NCBI GenBank assembly: GCA_026709985.1
Contig: JAPORY010000119.1
Coordinates: forward strand, 1-45,604
Reading direction: 5' to 3'
Length of the DNA: 45,604 bases
Origin: Aestuariivita sp.
GTDB taxonomy: Bacteria > Pseudomonadota > Alphaproteobacteria > Rhodobacterales > Rhodobacteraceae
Shown here: positions 9,032 to 18,268 of the stretch, one piece after another
Layout of the letters: every line of letters starts with the position of its first letter
Numbering within the stretch: position 1 is the first letter of the stretch
Notes under the pieces: generated by a model
Databases searched by the model: none
Told to the model about the DNA's origin: nothing
Seen by the model: the letters and a program-made list of their open reading frames with translations, nothing else
Translations under genes and position numbers: made by a program

Positions 9032-9154
9032 ACTTATTCCTCAAACTATTCAACCAATCTGTCGGTTAAACTGCGACTTAACACCAATCTGTCAAATCAC
9101 CCGCAACGTCGAACGGACACAAGAGAATATCGTTCGAAAATTTCCCGTCTGTGT

Positions 9155-10167
9155 CTATTGTGGCACTTTTCGGGTGCAATACAGCAGCAAAAACACAAAT
9201 GCAGCACCAACCGAGGTCGTGACAATCCCTACCGGCAGTTCCTGCGGAGCAAGAAGAAATCAACACAGCATATCTGATGCAGTGAGTAAAACCGCCCCAA
9301 CGAGTGCGGCTGTTGGTAAGAGTTGACGGTGTAGCGGGCCAGCGAGGCCACGCGCGATATGCGGCACCATTAGGCCGAAAAATCCGATAACGCCAGCGAC
9401 CGATACAAACACCGCCGTTGCCAAGGCTGCAATAAAAAACATGCTAAACCACAAACTTTGGACCGGCACGCCAAGTGTTGCGGCAGTATGATCCTCCGTC
9501 AGTAGCGCATCCAACCAACGGTTACGGTAAAGGGAATAGGCTAAGATTAGAATCAGTCCCGCGCAGACCAATGGAAATGTCTCCCAGCGCGCTAGACCCA
9601 AGCCGCCTAACATCCAAAAAATTACCGAATGGGCAGCGCGGCTGTCACCTGCGAAAATCAGATAATTGGTGATCGCAGCAAATAAAAAAGAAACCGCCAG
9701 TCCAGCAAGGATCAGCTTTTCAGGAACACTGGTGCGGAGCCCGTGCACAAGTGCCAAAACAATACCAGAGGCAATGAGCCACCGCAAAATGCGGCGAGCG
9801 GCAGGGTTTAAATGCCCAAAACATCGCCGGTCACCGTAATGACGAAAACAGCACCCGCCGCTGCGCCCGAAGATAACCCGAACAAGAACGGATCGGCCAA
9901 ATCATTTCGTGTGGTAGTTTGCAATACCACCCCAGCGATGCCGAGACCCGCACCAATTACAGCAGCAAAGAGTGCTCGAGGCAATCTCAACTCGAAGACA
10001 ATCCGATGGAGCGGCGACACGTCGCCCTCGACCAATCCACTGTTCAAGGCAATGGCGGTAACAACGTCAGAAAGCGGGATTGGCGCCGTTCCGTAAAGGA
10101 TTGATACCAACAACAGGGCAGCCAGAATAACCACCGCCGCGAAATAGGTTAAATCCCATCGGGTCAA
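9155..10167 (-). pseudogene. Broken permease of an iron-complex/cobalamin-type ABC transporter (FecCD/BtuC family)
   Basis: The frame starts with TTG at 10167, one base after the binding-protein stop. It encodes the FecCD-type start (LPRALFAAVIGAGLGIAGVV, and TRNDLADPFLFGLSSGAAAG). A TAA interrupts it near 9808, and one base is lost near 9785 (TLPLAAFCGG continues as ASGIVLALVHGL in another frame). The second half has MLGGLGLARWETFPLV and GFFGLMVPHIARGLAGP, the conserved loop that meets the ATPase. A TGA at 9260 then precedes FLLAPQELPVGIVTTSVGA, which matches the normal C-terminus up to TAG at 9155. The family usually has Arg before LLAPQELPVG, so CGA to TGA is likely. Two stops and a frameshift mean no working permease. 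Confidence 0.85.
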
Positions 10168-10168
10168 G

Positions 10169-11114
10169 TTAATTCATCCGCGGGTGCATTGCGCGGGCCA
10201 TTTTTGCAATAGCCTCAATGTTGGCCGGACCGGGGGTTAACTCCTCATATCTCAAACCAATCCATCTTTTGTTCTTCACCGCGTCGGTCTCTGACATCAC
10301 CGGGTGTTCTTGCAAGAACTTGAAGGTGTCGACTGCACCATTACCAGTTTGATAGTCGAGCAGTACTAAAAACTCGGGGTTGGTCGCAGCCACCGCCTCC
10401 CAAGACGTGCGGCCCCAGCTTGTGGGGAGATCATGAGTAACATTAATGCCACCAGCCGCCGCAATCATGGCGTCGGGAATAGCAAACTTTCCAGCGGTGA
10501 AAGGCGCGTCAGCCGGTCCGTCCAAAAGGAAAACACGTTGCTTTTTCAATCCAGCAGTCGCTGCTCACAGAACGGCAAGTTCGGCTTTCCAGTTTTCGAC
10601 AAGCTCTTGAGCTTGATCTTCGACCTGCATAATTTTTCCAAGACGAAGCACCTCTTCGAACAACAAATCCATTGTCGCTAAGGGACGATTTTTGCCGAGA
10701 TGTACGCAACTCTCCGTAAGAATTAGGGTTTTGATACCAAAAGGTGCGAGCGTGTCTGGAGTAACGTCACCCCCGGACGCATGCCATAGTATCACCCAGC
10801 GAAAAAGAGGTCTGGGTCAACAGCAACCAAATTTTCAATCGTCGGAAATTTAGGGGCTAATTCTGAAATATCACCCCGCAGTTTGTCAAAATCAGGGCTA
10901 GTTTTGTACCAACCGTAATTCCCGTGAGGCCAACAATTCTATCTTGAAGTTCAGGTGCGAAGGCCATGTCAGTCATATTCATGTCACGTATGACCAGTCG
11001 CTCCGGTGCTTGTTCGAAAATCGCAGTTTCACCGCAATTGTCAACAGTAATACCCTCTGCGACTGCAGAAACAGCGACAGTGATAAACATGCCGGCAAAT
11101 AAAAGGTGCTTCAT
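10169..11114 (-). pseudogene. Broken substrate-binding protein of the same ABC transporter (iron-complex type)
   Basis: The start overlaps the ATPase stop (ATGA), as in a working operon. A signal peptide (MKHLLFAGMFITVAVSAVA) and the start of a TroA/FepB-like domain (APERLVIRDMNMTDMAFAPE) are followed by a one-base loss near 10912. The next frame reads GWYKTSPDFDKLRGDISELA and VAVDPDLFFAG, meets a TGA where Trp is expected, then YYGMRPG; a second one-base loss in a G5 run shifts to GGDVTPDTLAPFGIKTLILT. A third interruption is an in-frame TGA at 10565, after which ATAGLKKQRVFLLDGPADAP runs to a proper end at 10169. Four lesions make this a clear pseudogene. The intact protein would have captured a metal chelate or corrinoid in the periplasm. 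Confidence 0.85.
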
Positions 11115-11911
11115 TTTAGGCGTATCCGTTCTTTAGAAGTGTTGTGTTTTCGAATATCTAACGCCGGGATCAGGCGGCCTTGATGCGCAAGGTGTAGATA
11201 GGTGACTCCAAAAATCTCTTGTACCTTCTCAGGCGTAAACACATCGTTAACATGGCCAAATCCAGCGAGGCGGGAGGCATTGATTAAAGCGACGTAACTG
11301 GCAAATTCGGGGATCATTACCAGGTCATGAACGATCATCACTACCGTGATATCTAACTCAGTTACGAGTGACAGCATGCGACCCTTGGCATCGGGATCAA
11401 GATGATTGGTGGGCTCGTCAAGCAACAAGAGTGATGGCTTTTGCGCCAGGGCACGCGCAATATGGGCCCGTTGACGCTCACCACCCGACAGCACGCCCAT
11501 TCGGGCGTCAGCTAAGTCGATAAGGCCCGTACGATACAGTATTCGTTCAATGTCTTCGGCGCGCTCTCGCCTTGACCAATCAGAACGAATTGGGATTTGA
11601 CCGAGCGCCACATAGTCCCGAAGAGAAAGCCTATCGTCGGGCAACTCTTGCTGACTAACAATTGCGATCATCCGGGCACGCTCTGGGGCCGACAATTGCT
11701 TAAGATCACGCCCGCGAACTTGGACCATACCACTTGTTGGAGGAATAGCACCACTCAAGAGGCGTAAGAGTGTAGTCTTTCCAGCGCCATTGGGACCGAC
11801 AACCGCCAGAACTGTTTTTTCGCGCAGGCGGAAGGAAATATCTTGCAATAACGGGAGGCCATTTGGCGCATCGTAGCGCAGGTTTTCAGCAATTAGAAAT
11901 GGTTCCGTCAT
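11111..11911 (-). CDS. ABC transporter ATP-binding protein, iron-complex/cobalamin/haemin type
   Basis: The 266-residue protein is intact. It has Walker A GPNGAGKT (residues 39-46), the Q-loop in AIVSQQELPDDRLSL, the ABC signature LSGGERQRAHIARAL, Walker B LLLLDEPTNHLD and the H-loop VMIVHDL. This is the FecE/BtuD/HmuV branch of importer ATPases, peripheral on the cytoplasmic face of the membrane. It is the first gene of an operon with the broken binding protein and the broken permease, so its own transporter cannot form. It may be a survivor of recent decay or serve another permease encoded elsewhere. A more precise symbol is not justified. Confidence 0.9.
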   Translation of the reverse strand: MTEPFLIAENLRYDAPNGLPLLQDISFRLREKTVLAVVGPNGAGKTTLLRLLSGAIPPTSGMVQVRGRDLKQLSAPERARMIAIVSQQELPDDRLSLRDYVALGQIPIRSDWSRRERAEDIERILYRTGLIDLADARMGVLSGGERQRAHIARALAQKPSLLLLDEPTNHLDPDAKGRMLSLVTELDITVVMIVHDLVMIPEFASYVALINASRLAGFGHVNDVFTPEKVQEIFGVTYLHLAHQGRLIPALDIRKHNTSKERIRLK

Positions 11912-12281
11912 AAGTTCTCGCTTACCAATTCGTTATGCTTCGTTGCAAGTCTGTTGCGGTGACAATTGCTGCATATGGCGTTGAAATATCGAGTCTCTCA
12001 CATTCCCGTCGTATCTGCCATATCGCAGGACTCGGCAACGCGTGCCACTCATAATTTGTTCAACATTAAGAAATTTTCGGTTACAATTTTCGACCGTTCG
12101 ATTCGGACGCTGATTGGAATCAAAGGAAATCGCCATCCAGTTTCTTGGTGCAACCGAGAGTACGGAAAATGAATTGCCAGTCAGTCTCTATGCTTTACAC
12201 CACAATAGGGGTCGTCTCACAAAGTCTGCTAGCACCAGAATTGCCTTGTTCTGCTCAAGAGGAGCCTGTCTGTGACAATAG
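11912..12281. other. Intergenic stretch upstream of the ABC transporter operon
   Basis: About 370 bases separate the ATPase start from the pterin dehydratase stop. The frames on both strands look unlike protein. It should hold the minus-strand operon promoter. I looked for a cobalamin riboswitch core on the minus strand and did not find one. Confidence 0.35.
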
Positions 12282-12587
12282 TTATCGCATTTGTTGAGCA
12301 ATCTGTTCCATTTTTTTTGCGAGTTTGATGTCCAACGCTGTCAAACCATTAGCATCATGAGTCGTCAAAGTGACATCAACTTTTCGGTATACATTGCTCC
12401 ACTCAGGATGATGGTCCCAAGTCTGTGCCCAGATGGCCACTTGGGTCATCCAGCCGAAGGCTGAAACAAAGTCACTAAATTCGTACGCCTTTGTGATCGC
12501 ATCACGACCCTCGACTAAGCGCCAGCCAGCAGAAACTAACGGCTCCAGACTTTGTGATCGTTCTTGCTCGCTGAGTTTTTCCATCAA
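12282..12587 (-). CDS. phhB: Pterin-4a-carbinolamine dehydratase (4a-hydroxytetrahydrobiopterin dehydratase)
   Basis: The 101-residue protein is typical in length for PCD/DCoH. The active-site block [10 protein letters not shown] (residues 58-67) and [17 protein letters not shown] (about 71-87) give the catalytic histidines, and [17 protein letters not shown] is the usual N-terminal beta strand. The enzyme dehydrates 4a-hydroxytetrahydropterin to quinonoid dihydropterin so that the cofactor of aromatic amino acid hydroxylases can be recycled; in bacteria without such hydroxylases its role is less clear. The start overlaps the stop of the upstream GNAT gene (ATGA), which suggests coupling. Either of two adjacent ATGs could be the start. 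Confidence 0.93.
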   Translation of the reverse strand: MMEKLSEQERSQSLEPLVSAGWRLVEGRDAITKAYEFSDFVSAFGWMTQVAIWAQTWDHHPEWSNVYRKVDVTLTTHDANGLTALDIKLAKKMEQIAQQMR

Positions 12588-13771
12588 TCTTGTTCCTCTA
12601 CATTAATTTTTTTGAATGGACCGTAGTCGGTCATGATTTCAATCTCCTTGTTTACACTAGAGCGTTCCGCCCGCAGGAACTGTTCAATCGCCCGCGAAAA
12701 ACTGTGATCCGCAACCCAGTGCAAAGAGTATGTTTCACTAGGTAGATAGCCACGTGACAGCTTATGGCCGCCCTGTGCACCAGCCTCGACACGAGACAGC
12801 CCATTACTTAAGGCCCATTCAATAGCCCGATAGTAGCAGAGCTCAAAATGCAGACAAGGATGGTGTTTAATGCAACCCCAATAGCGCCCAAACAGTGTGT
12901 TGCGCCCGATAAAGTTGAGTGCGCCTGCAAAATATCCGTCGTCGTCGTGAGCGAGAATCAACACGACATCGTCTCGCATGGTGCGGTGGATTTCATCGAA
13001 AAAACCACGCGTTAAGTAGGGAATTCCCCACTTTCGGGCGCTCGTATGCTGGTAGAACGACCAGAACGCCTCCCAATGATGGGACTCGATTTCGTCGGCA
13101 GTCAAGACCTCGATTTGGCCAAAAAATGCGTTAGCCCGTTCGCGTTCTTTACGGATATTCTTGCGTTTTCGAGAGGCAAGAGAGGCGAGAAAGCCGTCGA
13201 AATCGCCAAAATTATCATCCTCCCAGTGAAATTGCTGGGTAAGTCTCGGTAACAACCCCATCTGTTCGCCAAGTTCTAGCTCATCTTGCGTACAAAATGT
13301 GATATGAAGTGACGATAATTGCGTTTGCGTCGCAACCTGCATGGCTCCTTGCACGAGCGCAGAGGCAGCAAAGTTGCGATGATTGGGTTGTGTTAACAGG
13401 CGGCGACCCGTCGCCGGCGTAAACGGCACTGCGATTTGGAGTTTTGGATAATAGCACCCGCCAGCTTGTTCGTATGCGTGCGCCCAATTGTGGTCAAAGA
13501 TAAATTCGCCCTGACTGTGCAATTTCACAAATAACGGAGCGGTGCCTACTACGGCGTCGTTCTGTTTTACAGACAGGTATAATGGCTGCCATCCCGTACC
13601 GCTTCCAACGGAGCCGCTAGCCTCTAAGGCCGCCATGAATCGGTGAGTTGTAAACGGATCAAGGGGTCGCCCACCATCGGCGCTCTCGGGGCAGGCGCAA
13701 GCATCCCAATCGTCGGCAGCGATTTCCGATATTGTACTATGAGCTTGGACGGCAACGTCAGAGGTTAGCAT
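12584..13771 (-). CDS. GNAT-superfamily protein of the DUF482 (COG3146) type
   Basis: The 395-residue protein matches the DUF482 family. Landmarks are [17 protein letters not shown] near residue 40, YLKSHSQGEF-like sequence ([20 protein letters not shown]) near 85, [13 protein letters not shown] near 200, and the C-terminal block [17 protein letters not shown] followed by [16 protein letters not shown]. The fold is related to FemAB/GNAT acyltransferases, and the family has been described as peptidoglycan-biosynthesis-related, but its substrate is not established. It is full length and cytoplasmic (no signal or membrane segments). It precedes the pterin dehydratase gene with an ATGA overlap. 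Confidence 0.88.
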   Translation of the reverse strand: MLTSDVAVQAHSTISEIAADDWDACACPESADGGRPLDPFTTHRFMAALEASGSVGSGTGWQPLYLSVKQNDAVVGTAPLFVKLHSQGEFIFDHNWAHAYEQAGGCYYPKLQIAVPFTPATGRRLLTQPNHRNFAASALVQGAMQVATQTQLSSLHITFCTQDELELGEQMGLLPRLTQQFHWEDDNFGDFDGFLASLASRKRKNIRKERERANAFFGQIEVLTADEIESHHWEAFWSFYQHTSARKWGIPYLTRGFFDEIHRTMRDDVVLILAHDDDGYFAGALNFIGRNTLFGRYWGCIKHHPCLHFELCYYRAIEWALSNGLSRVEAGAQGGHKLSRGYLPSETYSLHWVADHSFSRAIEQFLRAERSSVNKEIEIMTDYGPFKKINVEEQD

Positions 13772-14162
13772 GCGATTTTTGCGGCCAAAATAGCGAAAGA
13801 CGATGGCAATAGAGCCCCAAATGCCCCCAAGAGTTGGTGCAGATCTGGGCTAGCCTCAAGTGATACACGGTTTGTTTTGGAATGGTAAGGACACTCAAGA
13901 AAATTGTTACTGCATCATGCACACGCCATTCCCCTAACCGATCATCAGCCTTATCAGTGTGATCAAGAAATTCGGGAGTGAAGAGCGATTGTATCCAAGG
14001 GACGGCAGTTCTGATCAGAATAGAGTTTGCCCGCCCGTTATCTCTACCGTCAGAGGATGGGCCAAAACCATCGAAGGTCAACTCGACTGCAACAGCTTCC
14101 TTGCGCCGACAACTTATCGCGACTGGCACCGTGACTGCGGAAAGCGATCTTTATCGTGATGA
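13772..14162. other. Unassigned 390-base gap, possibly a decayed gene
   Basis: Between the GNAT gene and the RidA gene one minus-strand frame is open (about 13758-14129), but its translation shows no recognisable domain. The plus-strand frames here run antisense into the RidA gene. Since the genes on both sides lie in the same direction, this may be the eroded remains of an operon gene. I cannot name it. Confidence 0.3.
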
Positions 14163-14642
14163 TCACGGCTGCGGGCACGGCTGCGGGCGCAACGCAAATA
14201 TTCCTTCGATTTCGACAGCAACTCCGAGCGGCAACGATGCCGCAGATACGGCCGAGCGGGCATGGGAACCTTGCGTATCCAAAACGCTCACCAAGAAGTC
14301 GGATGCACCATTGATTACCTGTGGCTGGTCAACAAAGTCGGGGGTGGAATTAACAAACCCGGTAAGCTTTATGACCCGATCCAATCTTTCGAGGTCGCCG
14401 TCGCAGGCCGCCCTAACCTGTGACAACAGCGCGAGTGCGCAATGCTTTGCCGCCACGGCTCCCTCTTCGACTGTCAAATCCTTGCCAAGTTTTCCAAGAA
14501 TAAACCCCTCTGCATTTGCCGAAACTTGACCCGAGACATACAGTGTGTTGCTGACCGTAACGAAGGGCACGTAATTTGCTGCGGGTTTCGGGGCATCGGG
14601 CAGTGTTTCTCCCAACTCTTCCAGTCGAACTTCAATATTCAT
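14163..14642 (-). CDS. RidA (YjgF/YER057c) family enamine/imine deaminase
   Basis: The 159-residue protein matches the longer RidA subgroup. It shows NYVPFVTVSNTLYVSGQVS near residues 23-41, KHCALALLSQVRAACDG in the middle helix, and the C-terminal block SHARSAVSAASLPLGVAVEI, where the arginine in HARSAV and the glutamate of EIEGI are the substrate-binding positions. RidA proteins hydrolyse reactive enamine/imine intermediates such as 2-aminoacrylate, which protects PLP enzymes; members of this subgroup differ in substrate, so the exact role is inferred. The last residues (RPQPCPQP) form a short Pro-rich tail. Confidence 0.88.
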   Translation of the reverse strand: MNIEVRLEELGETLPDAPKPAANYVPFVTVSNTLYVSGQVSANAEGFILGKLGKDLTVEEGAVAAKHCALALLSQVRAACDGDLERLDRVIKLTGFVNSTPDFVDQPQVINGASDFLVSVLDTQGSHARSAVSAASLPLGVAVEIEGIFALRPQPCPQP

Positions 14643-14878
14643 GCTGATTTACTCCTGATTGCGTCGCGTGAATGATAGCATCACAACAAACGTGCAACAA
14701 GCGACTTGATCATAGATCGCGGATTTCGAGTCGCTCGCACGCGGGCGCCGAAGGTAGGCCCCAGTGGCTCTTGATATCGCGAGTGCTATTCGATCACCGG
14801 CGACTTTAATTTGACACAGCATTCGCCGCATGGTGACATTTGATTGCACAATTATCTTGCATCAATTAAAAGAAGCGC

Positions 14879-14905
14879 ATGGCGAAAATTGACAACGTAA
14901 TATGA
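14879..14905 (+). other. Possible 8-codon leader peptide overlapping the miaB start
   Basis: A mini-frame ATG GCG AAA ATT GAC AAC GTA ATA TGA (MAKIDNVI) ends with a TGA that overlaps the miaB ATG (ATGA). An AAAAGAAG stretch precedes it. It could couple translation or be chance. Confidence 0.2.
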
Positions 14906-16221
14906 CCAAAAAACTGTTTGTAAAAACATATGGCTGTCAGATGAATGTTTATGACAGCGAGCGCATGGCAGAGATTATGGGCGAGCAGGGTTTCAGGGCA
15001 ACCGAAACCCCGGAAGATGCTGATATGATCTTGCTCAACACCTGTCACATTCGTGAAAAAGCTGCCGAAAAAGTTTATTCAGAACTCGGACGCTATCGCA
15101 ATCTAAAGGCTCAAAACCCGAAACTGGTTATTGGCGTGGCGGGGTGTGTCGCGCAGGCAGAAGGGGAGGAAATTCTGCGGCGACAAAGCTTGGTCGATAT
15201 TGTTGTCGGTCCGCAAAGCTACCATCGCCTACCCGAGTTAACACGACAGGTAGAAAGTGGAAAAAAGGCAGTTGACACAGATTTTCCGTGGGAAAGCAAG
15301 TTTGCCGAGTTGCCACAACGCCAAGCACTGAAGAAAGACCCTGCCGCTTTCCTGACCGTACAAGAAGGATGCGATAAGTTTTGTAGTTTTTGTGTCGTTC
15401 CGTATACGCGCGGTGCCGAGGCCTCTCGTCCGGTTCCAGAGGTGGTGCGAGAGGCGCAAACTCTCGTTGAACACGGGGTTCGCGACATTACGCTGCTCGG
15501 CCAAAACGTTAACACCTATCACGGCAAAAACCATGATGGAAAAGATTGGTCGCTTGCCAAGTTAATCTGGGAATTAAGCAAGATTAATGGGCTCGAACGC
15601 ATCCGTTTCACGACGTCGCATCCGATTGATATGACTGATGACTTGATTGCCGCGCATGGTGAATGCGAAAAACTCATGCCGTATCTGCATTTGCCAGTGC
15701 AGGCCGGTTCTGATCAAGTGCTCAAGCGCATGGGACGAAAACACACCGTTAACGCCTATCGCAAGATAATTGAGAAATTGCGACGCGCACGACCTGACAT
15801 CGCTTTGTCGGGTGACTTCATTGTTGGATTTCCAGAAGAAACGGACGCGGATTTTGAAGCCACATTGGAGTTGGTGCGAGAAATTCAATATAGTCATGCC
15901 TACTCCTTTAAGTATTCGCCCCGCCCCGGAACGCCGGCGGCGACCAGGAAACAGGTGCCAGAGGCAATTAAGACCGAGCGCCTGCAACGATTGCAGGAAT
16001 TGCTGACGGAACAGCAACAGGATGCGCAGCAAGCAATGGTCGGCGAGGTTGTTACCGTGCTAATGGAACGGACTGGGCGCAAGCCGAAGCAGATGGTCGG
16101 AAAGTCCGAATATCGACATACCGTCCATGTCGAAAACTGCACAATGCAGATCGGGGACATGGCTGAAATCAAAATTTTAGCGGCGACAGCAAATTCCCTC
16201 GCTGGAGCAATAGCGGCATAG
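14902..16221 (+). CDS. miaB: tRNA-2-methylthio-N6-dimethylallyladenosine synthase
   Basis: The 439-residue protein has the three MiaB parts: an N-terminal UPF0004 domain (KTYGCQMNVYDSE, with cluster cysteines C12, C48 and C82), a radical-SAM domain with C157-x3-C161-x2-C164 (CDKFCSFC), and a C-terminal TRAM domain (residues about 375-436, VGEVVTVLMERTGRKPKQM). It inserts sulphur and a methyl group at C2 of i6A37 in tRNAs that read UNN codons, using two Fe-S clusters and SAM. It heads a housekeeping cluster on the plus strand (phoH, ybeY, tlyC, lnt, metK) in the order common in alphaproteobacteria. Length is normal. Confidence 0.97.
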   Translation: MTKKLFVKTYGCQMNVYDSERMAEIMGEQGFRATETPEDADMILLNTCHIREKAAEKVYSELGRYRNLKAQNPKLVIGVAGCVAQAEGEEILRRQSLVDIVVGPQSYHRLPELTRQVESGKKAVDTDFPWESKFAELPQRQALKKDPAAFLTVQEGCDKFCSFCVVPYTRGAEASRPVPEVVREAQTLVEHGVRDITLLGQNVNTYHGKNHDGKDWSLAKLIWELSKINGLERIRFTTSHPIDMTDDLIAAHGECEKLMPYLHLPVQAGSDQVLKRMGRKHTVNAYRKIIEKLRRARPDIALSGDFIVGFPEETDADFEATLELVREIQYSHAYSFKYSPRPGTPAATRKQVPEAIKTERLQRLQELLTEQQQDAQQAMVGEVVTVLMERTGRKPKQMVGKSEYRHTVHVENCTMQIGDMAEIKILAATANSLAGAIAA

Positions 16222-16616
16222 TGACATCGCGGGTCTTGGTCAAAGGATAGTCTCCGAGGCTGTTTTTGGTCTGCAAGCGCGGCTATCCGCCCCTATCGCA
16301 TCTTTGAGACCACCGTTGATGCTAGACACTGCCGCCGGAACGATCGCCAAGGCTTTGTTGACGCAACTCCAAGTCCCGCATTCGCGGTTTCGGACGCAGC
16401 AACGTCGGCGACTGATTGATCCGTAAATTCCTCTTGAAAGTGTACGACGATTAGATGCAGAACATTGTAAAGCCGTTAATCAAGCCACTTAGAACGAAGC
16501 TTCACCACAGTTGCTCGACACGATGACGGCGTATCCACGCAGATTAATCGAACCGCAGGACGGAAAAGAAAAGGTATCAAACCCCTTGCGAATAATGGCA
16601 ATATTAGGCAAACTTG
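16222..16616. other. 395-base gap between miaB and phoH, no gene seen
   Basis: The spacer is unusually long for this otherwise compact cluster. Neither strand offers a convincing frame. It may hold the phoH promoter or eroded sequence. Confidence 0.35.
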
Positions 16617-17690
16617 ATGGATAACAGTCAGGAGCCGATTTTGTCATCAAGCGCCTTACCAGCGGCTGAACATGCCAACCCGGGTGATGAGTTGCTGTTG
16701 GAATTTGCCGACAACCGTAGTTTGGCAGAACTATGTGGCGCTTATGATCGAAACCTAGCAAAAATAGAGGGTTTCCTCGGGGTTCAGATTCTGCGGCGCG
16801 GCAATTTGGTTACCATTTTCGGAGAACCAACTCTGCGACGGCAGTCAGCCCGAGTGCTACAAACACTATACGAGCGCATTGAGCAGGGACGGTCGGTTGA
16901 ACCCGAGGATGTTGATCATGCGCTGCAGTGGCTGGAGATTAACCCAGAAACCTGTGAGCAAGTTCACATTCCCCAAGACATTCACGATCGCAACATTAGG
17001 CTCAAAACGCGCAAGAAATTAGTCGAGCCGCGAACCAGAGCCCAGCAGGATTACGCTGAGGCGCTGCTGCAGCATGAACTCGGATTTGGTATTGGTCCGG
17101 CGGGGACTGGAAAAACCTACTTGGCTGTTGCTGTCGGCGTCTCAATGTTTCTCGAAGGTCAGGTCGAGCGCATCATCCTCAGCCGTCCCGCAGTCGAAGC
17201 TGGCGAAAAACTCGGCTACCTTCCCGGTGATATGAAGGATAAAGTCGACCCCTATATGCAACCACTGTACGATGCACTAAACGACTTTCTACCCGTTCGG
17301 CAAGTTAGCAAACTGATTGAGGAAAATCGCATCGAAATTGCGCCGCTCGCCTTTATGCGAGGACGAAGTCTGTCAAACGCGTTCGTTGTGCTTGATGAAG
17401 CGCAAAATGCCACAAAGATGCAGATGAAAATGTTTCTAACACGCCTCGGTCACGGTTCGCGGATGGTCATAACTGGTGATCGAACCCAAATCGACCTGCC
17501 GCGCAACATCCCCTCCGGCTTGGTGCACGCCGAAAGCCTGCTCAAGGGGGTAGAGAATATCAGCTTCAGCTATTTCTCAAGTCGCGATGTCGTCCGACAC
17601 CCGCTGGTCGCAAAGATTATCGAAGCCTACGACGCCGAGGCAGCGGCTGCCAGTACACTCCCCCTGCCAGCGCCCAGTCAATCGGTTTAG
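16617..17690 (+). CDS. phoH: PhoH family P-loop ATPase (PhoH-like)
   Basis: The protein has 357 residues from the ATG at 16617; a TTG just before it is the other possible start. Residues 160-167 are Walker A GPAGTGKT, Walker B is AFVVLDEAQNAT, and MVITGDRTQIDLP and GLVHAESLLKGV complete the PhoH domain. An N-terminal KH-like region (about 35-110, GVQILRRGNLVTIFGEP) precedes it. PhoH-like proteins are cytoplasmic ATPases with suspected RNA-related roles; they lie next to ybeY in many genomes, as here (31 bases apart), which ties this one to rRNA maturation by context. The biochemical role remains unproven. Confidence 0.93.
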   Translation: MDNSQEPILSSSALPAAEHANPGDELLLEFADNRSLAELCGAYDRNLAKIEGFLGVQILRRGNLVTIFGEPTLRRQSARVLQTLYERIEQGRSVEPEDVDHALQWLEINPETCEQVHIPQDIHDRNIRLKTRKKLVEPRTRAQQDYAEALLQHELGFGIGPAGTGKTYLAVAVGVSMFLEGQVERIILSRPAVEAGEKLGYLPGDMKDKVDPYMQPLYDALNDFLPVRQVSKLIEENRIEIAPLAFMRGRSLSNAFVVLDEAQNATKMQMKMFLTRLGHGSRMVITGDRTQIDLPRNIPSGLVHAESLLKGVENISFSYFSSRDVVRHPLVAKIIEAYDAEAAAASTLPLPAPSQSV

Positions 17691-17721
17691 CAGATCTCAA
17701 TAAGCCCAGTTAAGTTCAGTT

Positions 17722-18225
17722 ATGGCAATTGATATTCTTATTGACGACACGCGTTGGCGATCAATCAATGTTATTGACCTTGTCAACCAAGCGTACGTGA
17801 AAACCATAACGTGCTTCGGGCTGTCAGCCGACTCTTGCGAGTCGGCGTTAGTGGCGAGCAATGATCGCCGAATCTCGAAGCTCAACGCCCAGCACCGAGA
17901 CCAAAACAAACCAACAAATGTTCTCAGTTGGCCAACCGATGAATTACGCGCAGAAATTGACGGTGATTTACCAAAACCCCCGAAACCGGATCCAGACGAT
18001 GTCTATCATCTGGGCGACATCGTTATCTCCTACGACAGTTGCGAGCGCGAAGCGATATTTGAGCGCAAGTCATTGTCAGACCATACCACGCATCTGTTTG
18101 TTCACGGTCTCCTACATTTACTAGGTTATGATCATCATCGGGAGCTAGACGCCGCGCTCATGGAGCAGACCGAGATAGAAATTCTCGCCACGATGGGATT
18201 GGCAGATCCCTATATTGCACGATGA
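17722..18225 (+). CDS. ybeY: Endoribonuclease YbeY (16S rRNA 3'-end maturation and ribosome quality control)
   Basis: The 167-residue protein carries the zinc site HGLLHLLGYDHH (residues 128-139; His128, His132 and His138 are the ligands) and the KPTNVLSWP motif near residue 70. YbeY is a single-strand metallo-endoribonuclease that acts in 16S rRNA 3' processing and removal of defective 70S ribosomes. It sits between phoH and tlyC, the typical arrangement. The coding DNA holds a perfect 8-bp stem hairpin at 17827-17846. Confidence 0.95.
   Translation: MAIDILIDDTRWRSINVIDLVNQAYVKTITCFGLSADSCESALVASNDRRISKLNAQHRDQNKPTNVLSWPTDELRAEIDGDLPKPPKPDPDDVYHLGDIVISYDSCEREAIFERKSLSDHTTHLFVHGLLHLLGYDHHRELDAALMEQTEIEILATMGLADPYIAR
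17827..17846 (+). repeat. Perfect 8-bp stem hairpin inside ybeY
   Basis: GCCGACTC and GAGTCGGC flank a TTGC loop. It lies in codons for about residues 36-42, between the N-terminal strand and the KPTNVLSWP motif. No T-run follows, so it is not a standard terminator. Confidence 0.6.
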
Positions 18226-18268
18226 GTGGTCAAGTTTAGTCAATAACCAACAATTTGGAACCAAATTC

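Noticed and set aside
9155-11114. Reading TGA as Trp or Arg to restore the ABC transporter genes
   Set aside because: Intact genes here (ybeY, tlyC, ccoI, ccoS and others) use TGA as their stop, and the broken genes also have frameshifts and a TAA.
11912-12281. Cobalamin riboswitch before the ABC transporter operon
   Set aside because: No B12-box-like core on the minus strand, and the ligand of the transporter is not established.
13978-14529. 183-codon plus-strand frame
   Set aside because: It runs antisense through the RidA gene and has no recognisable domain.
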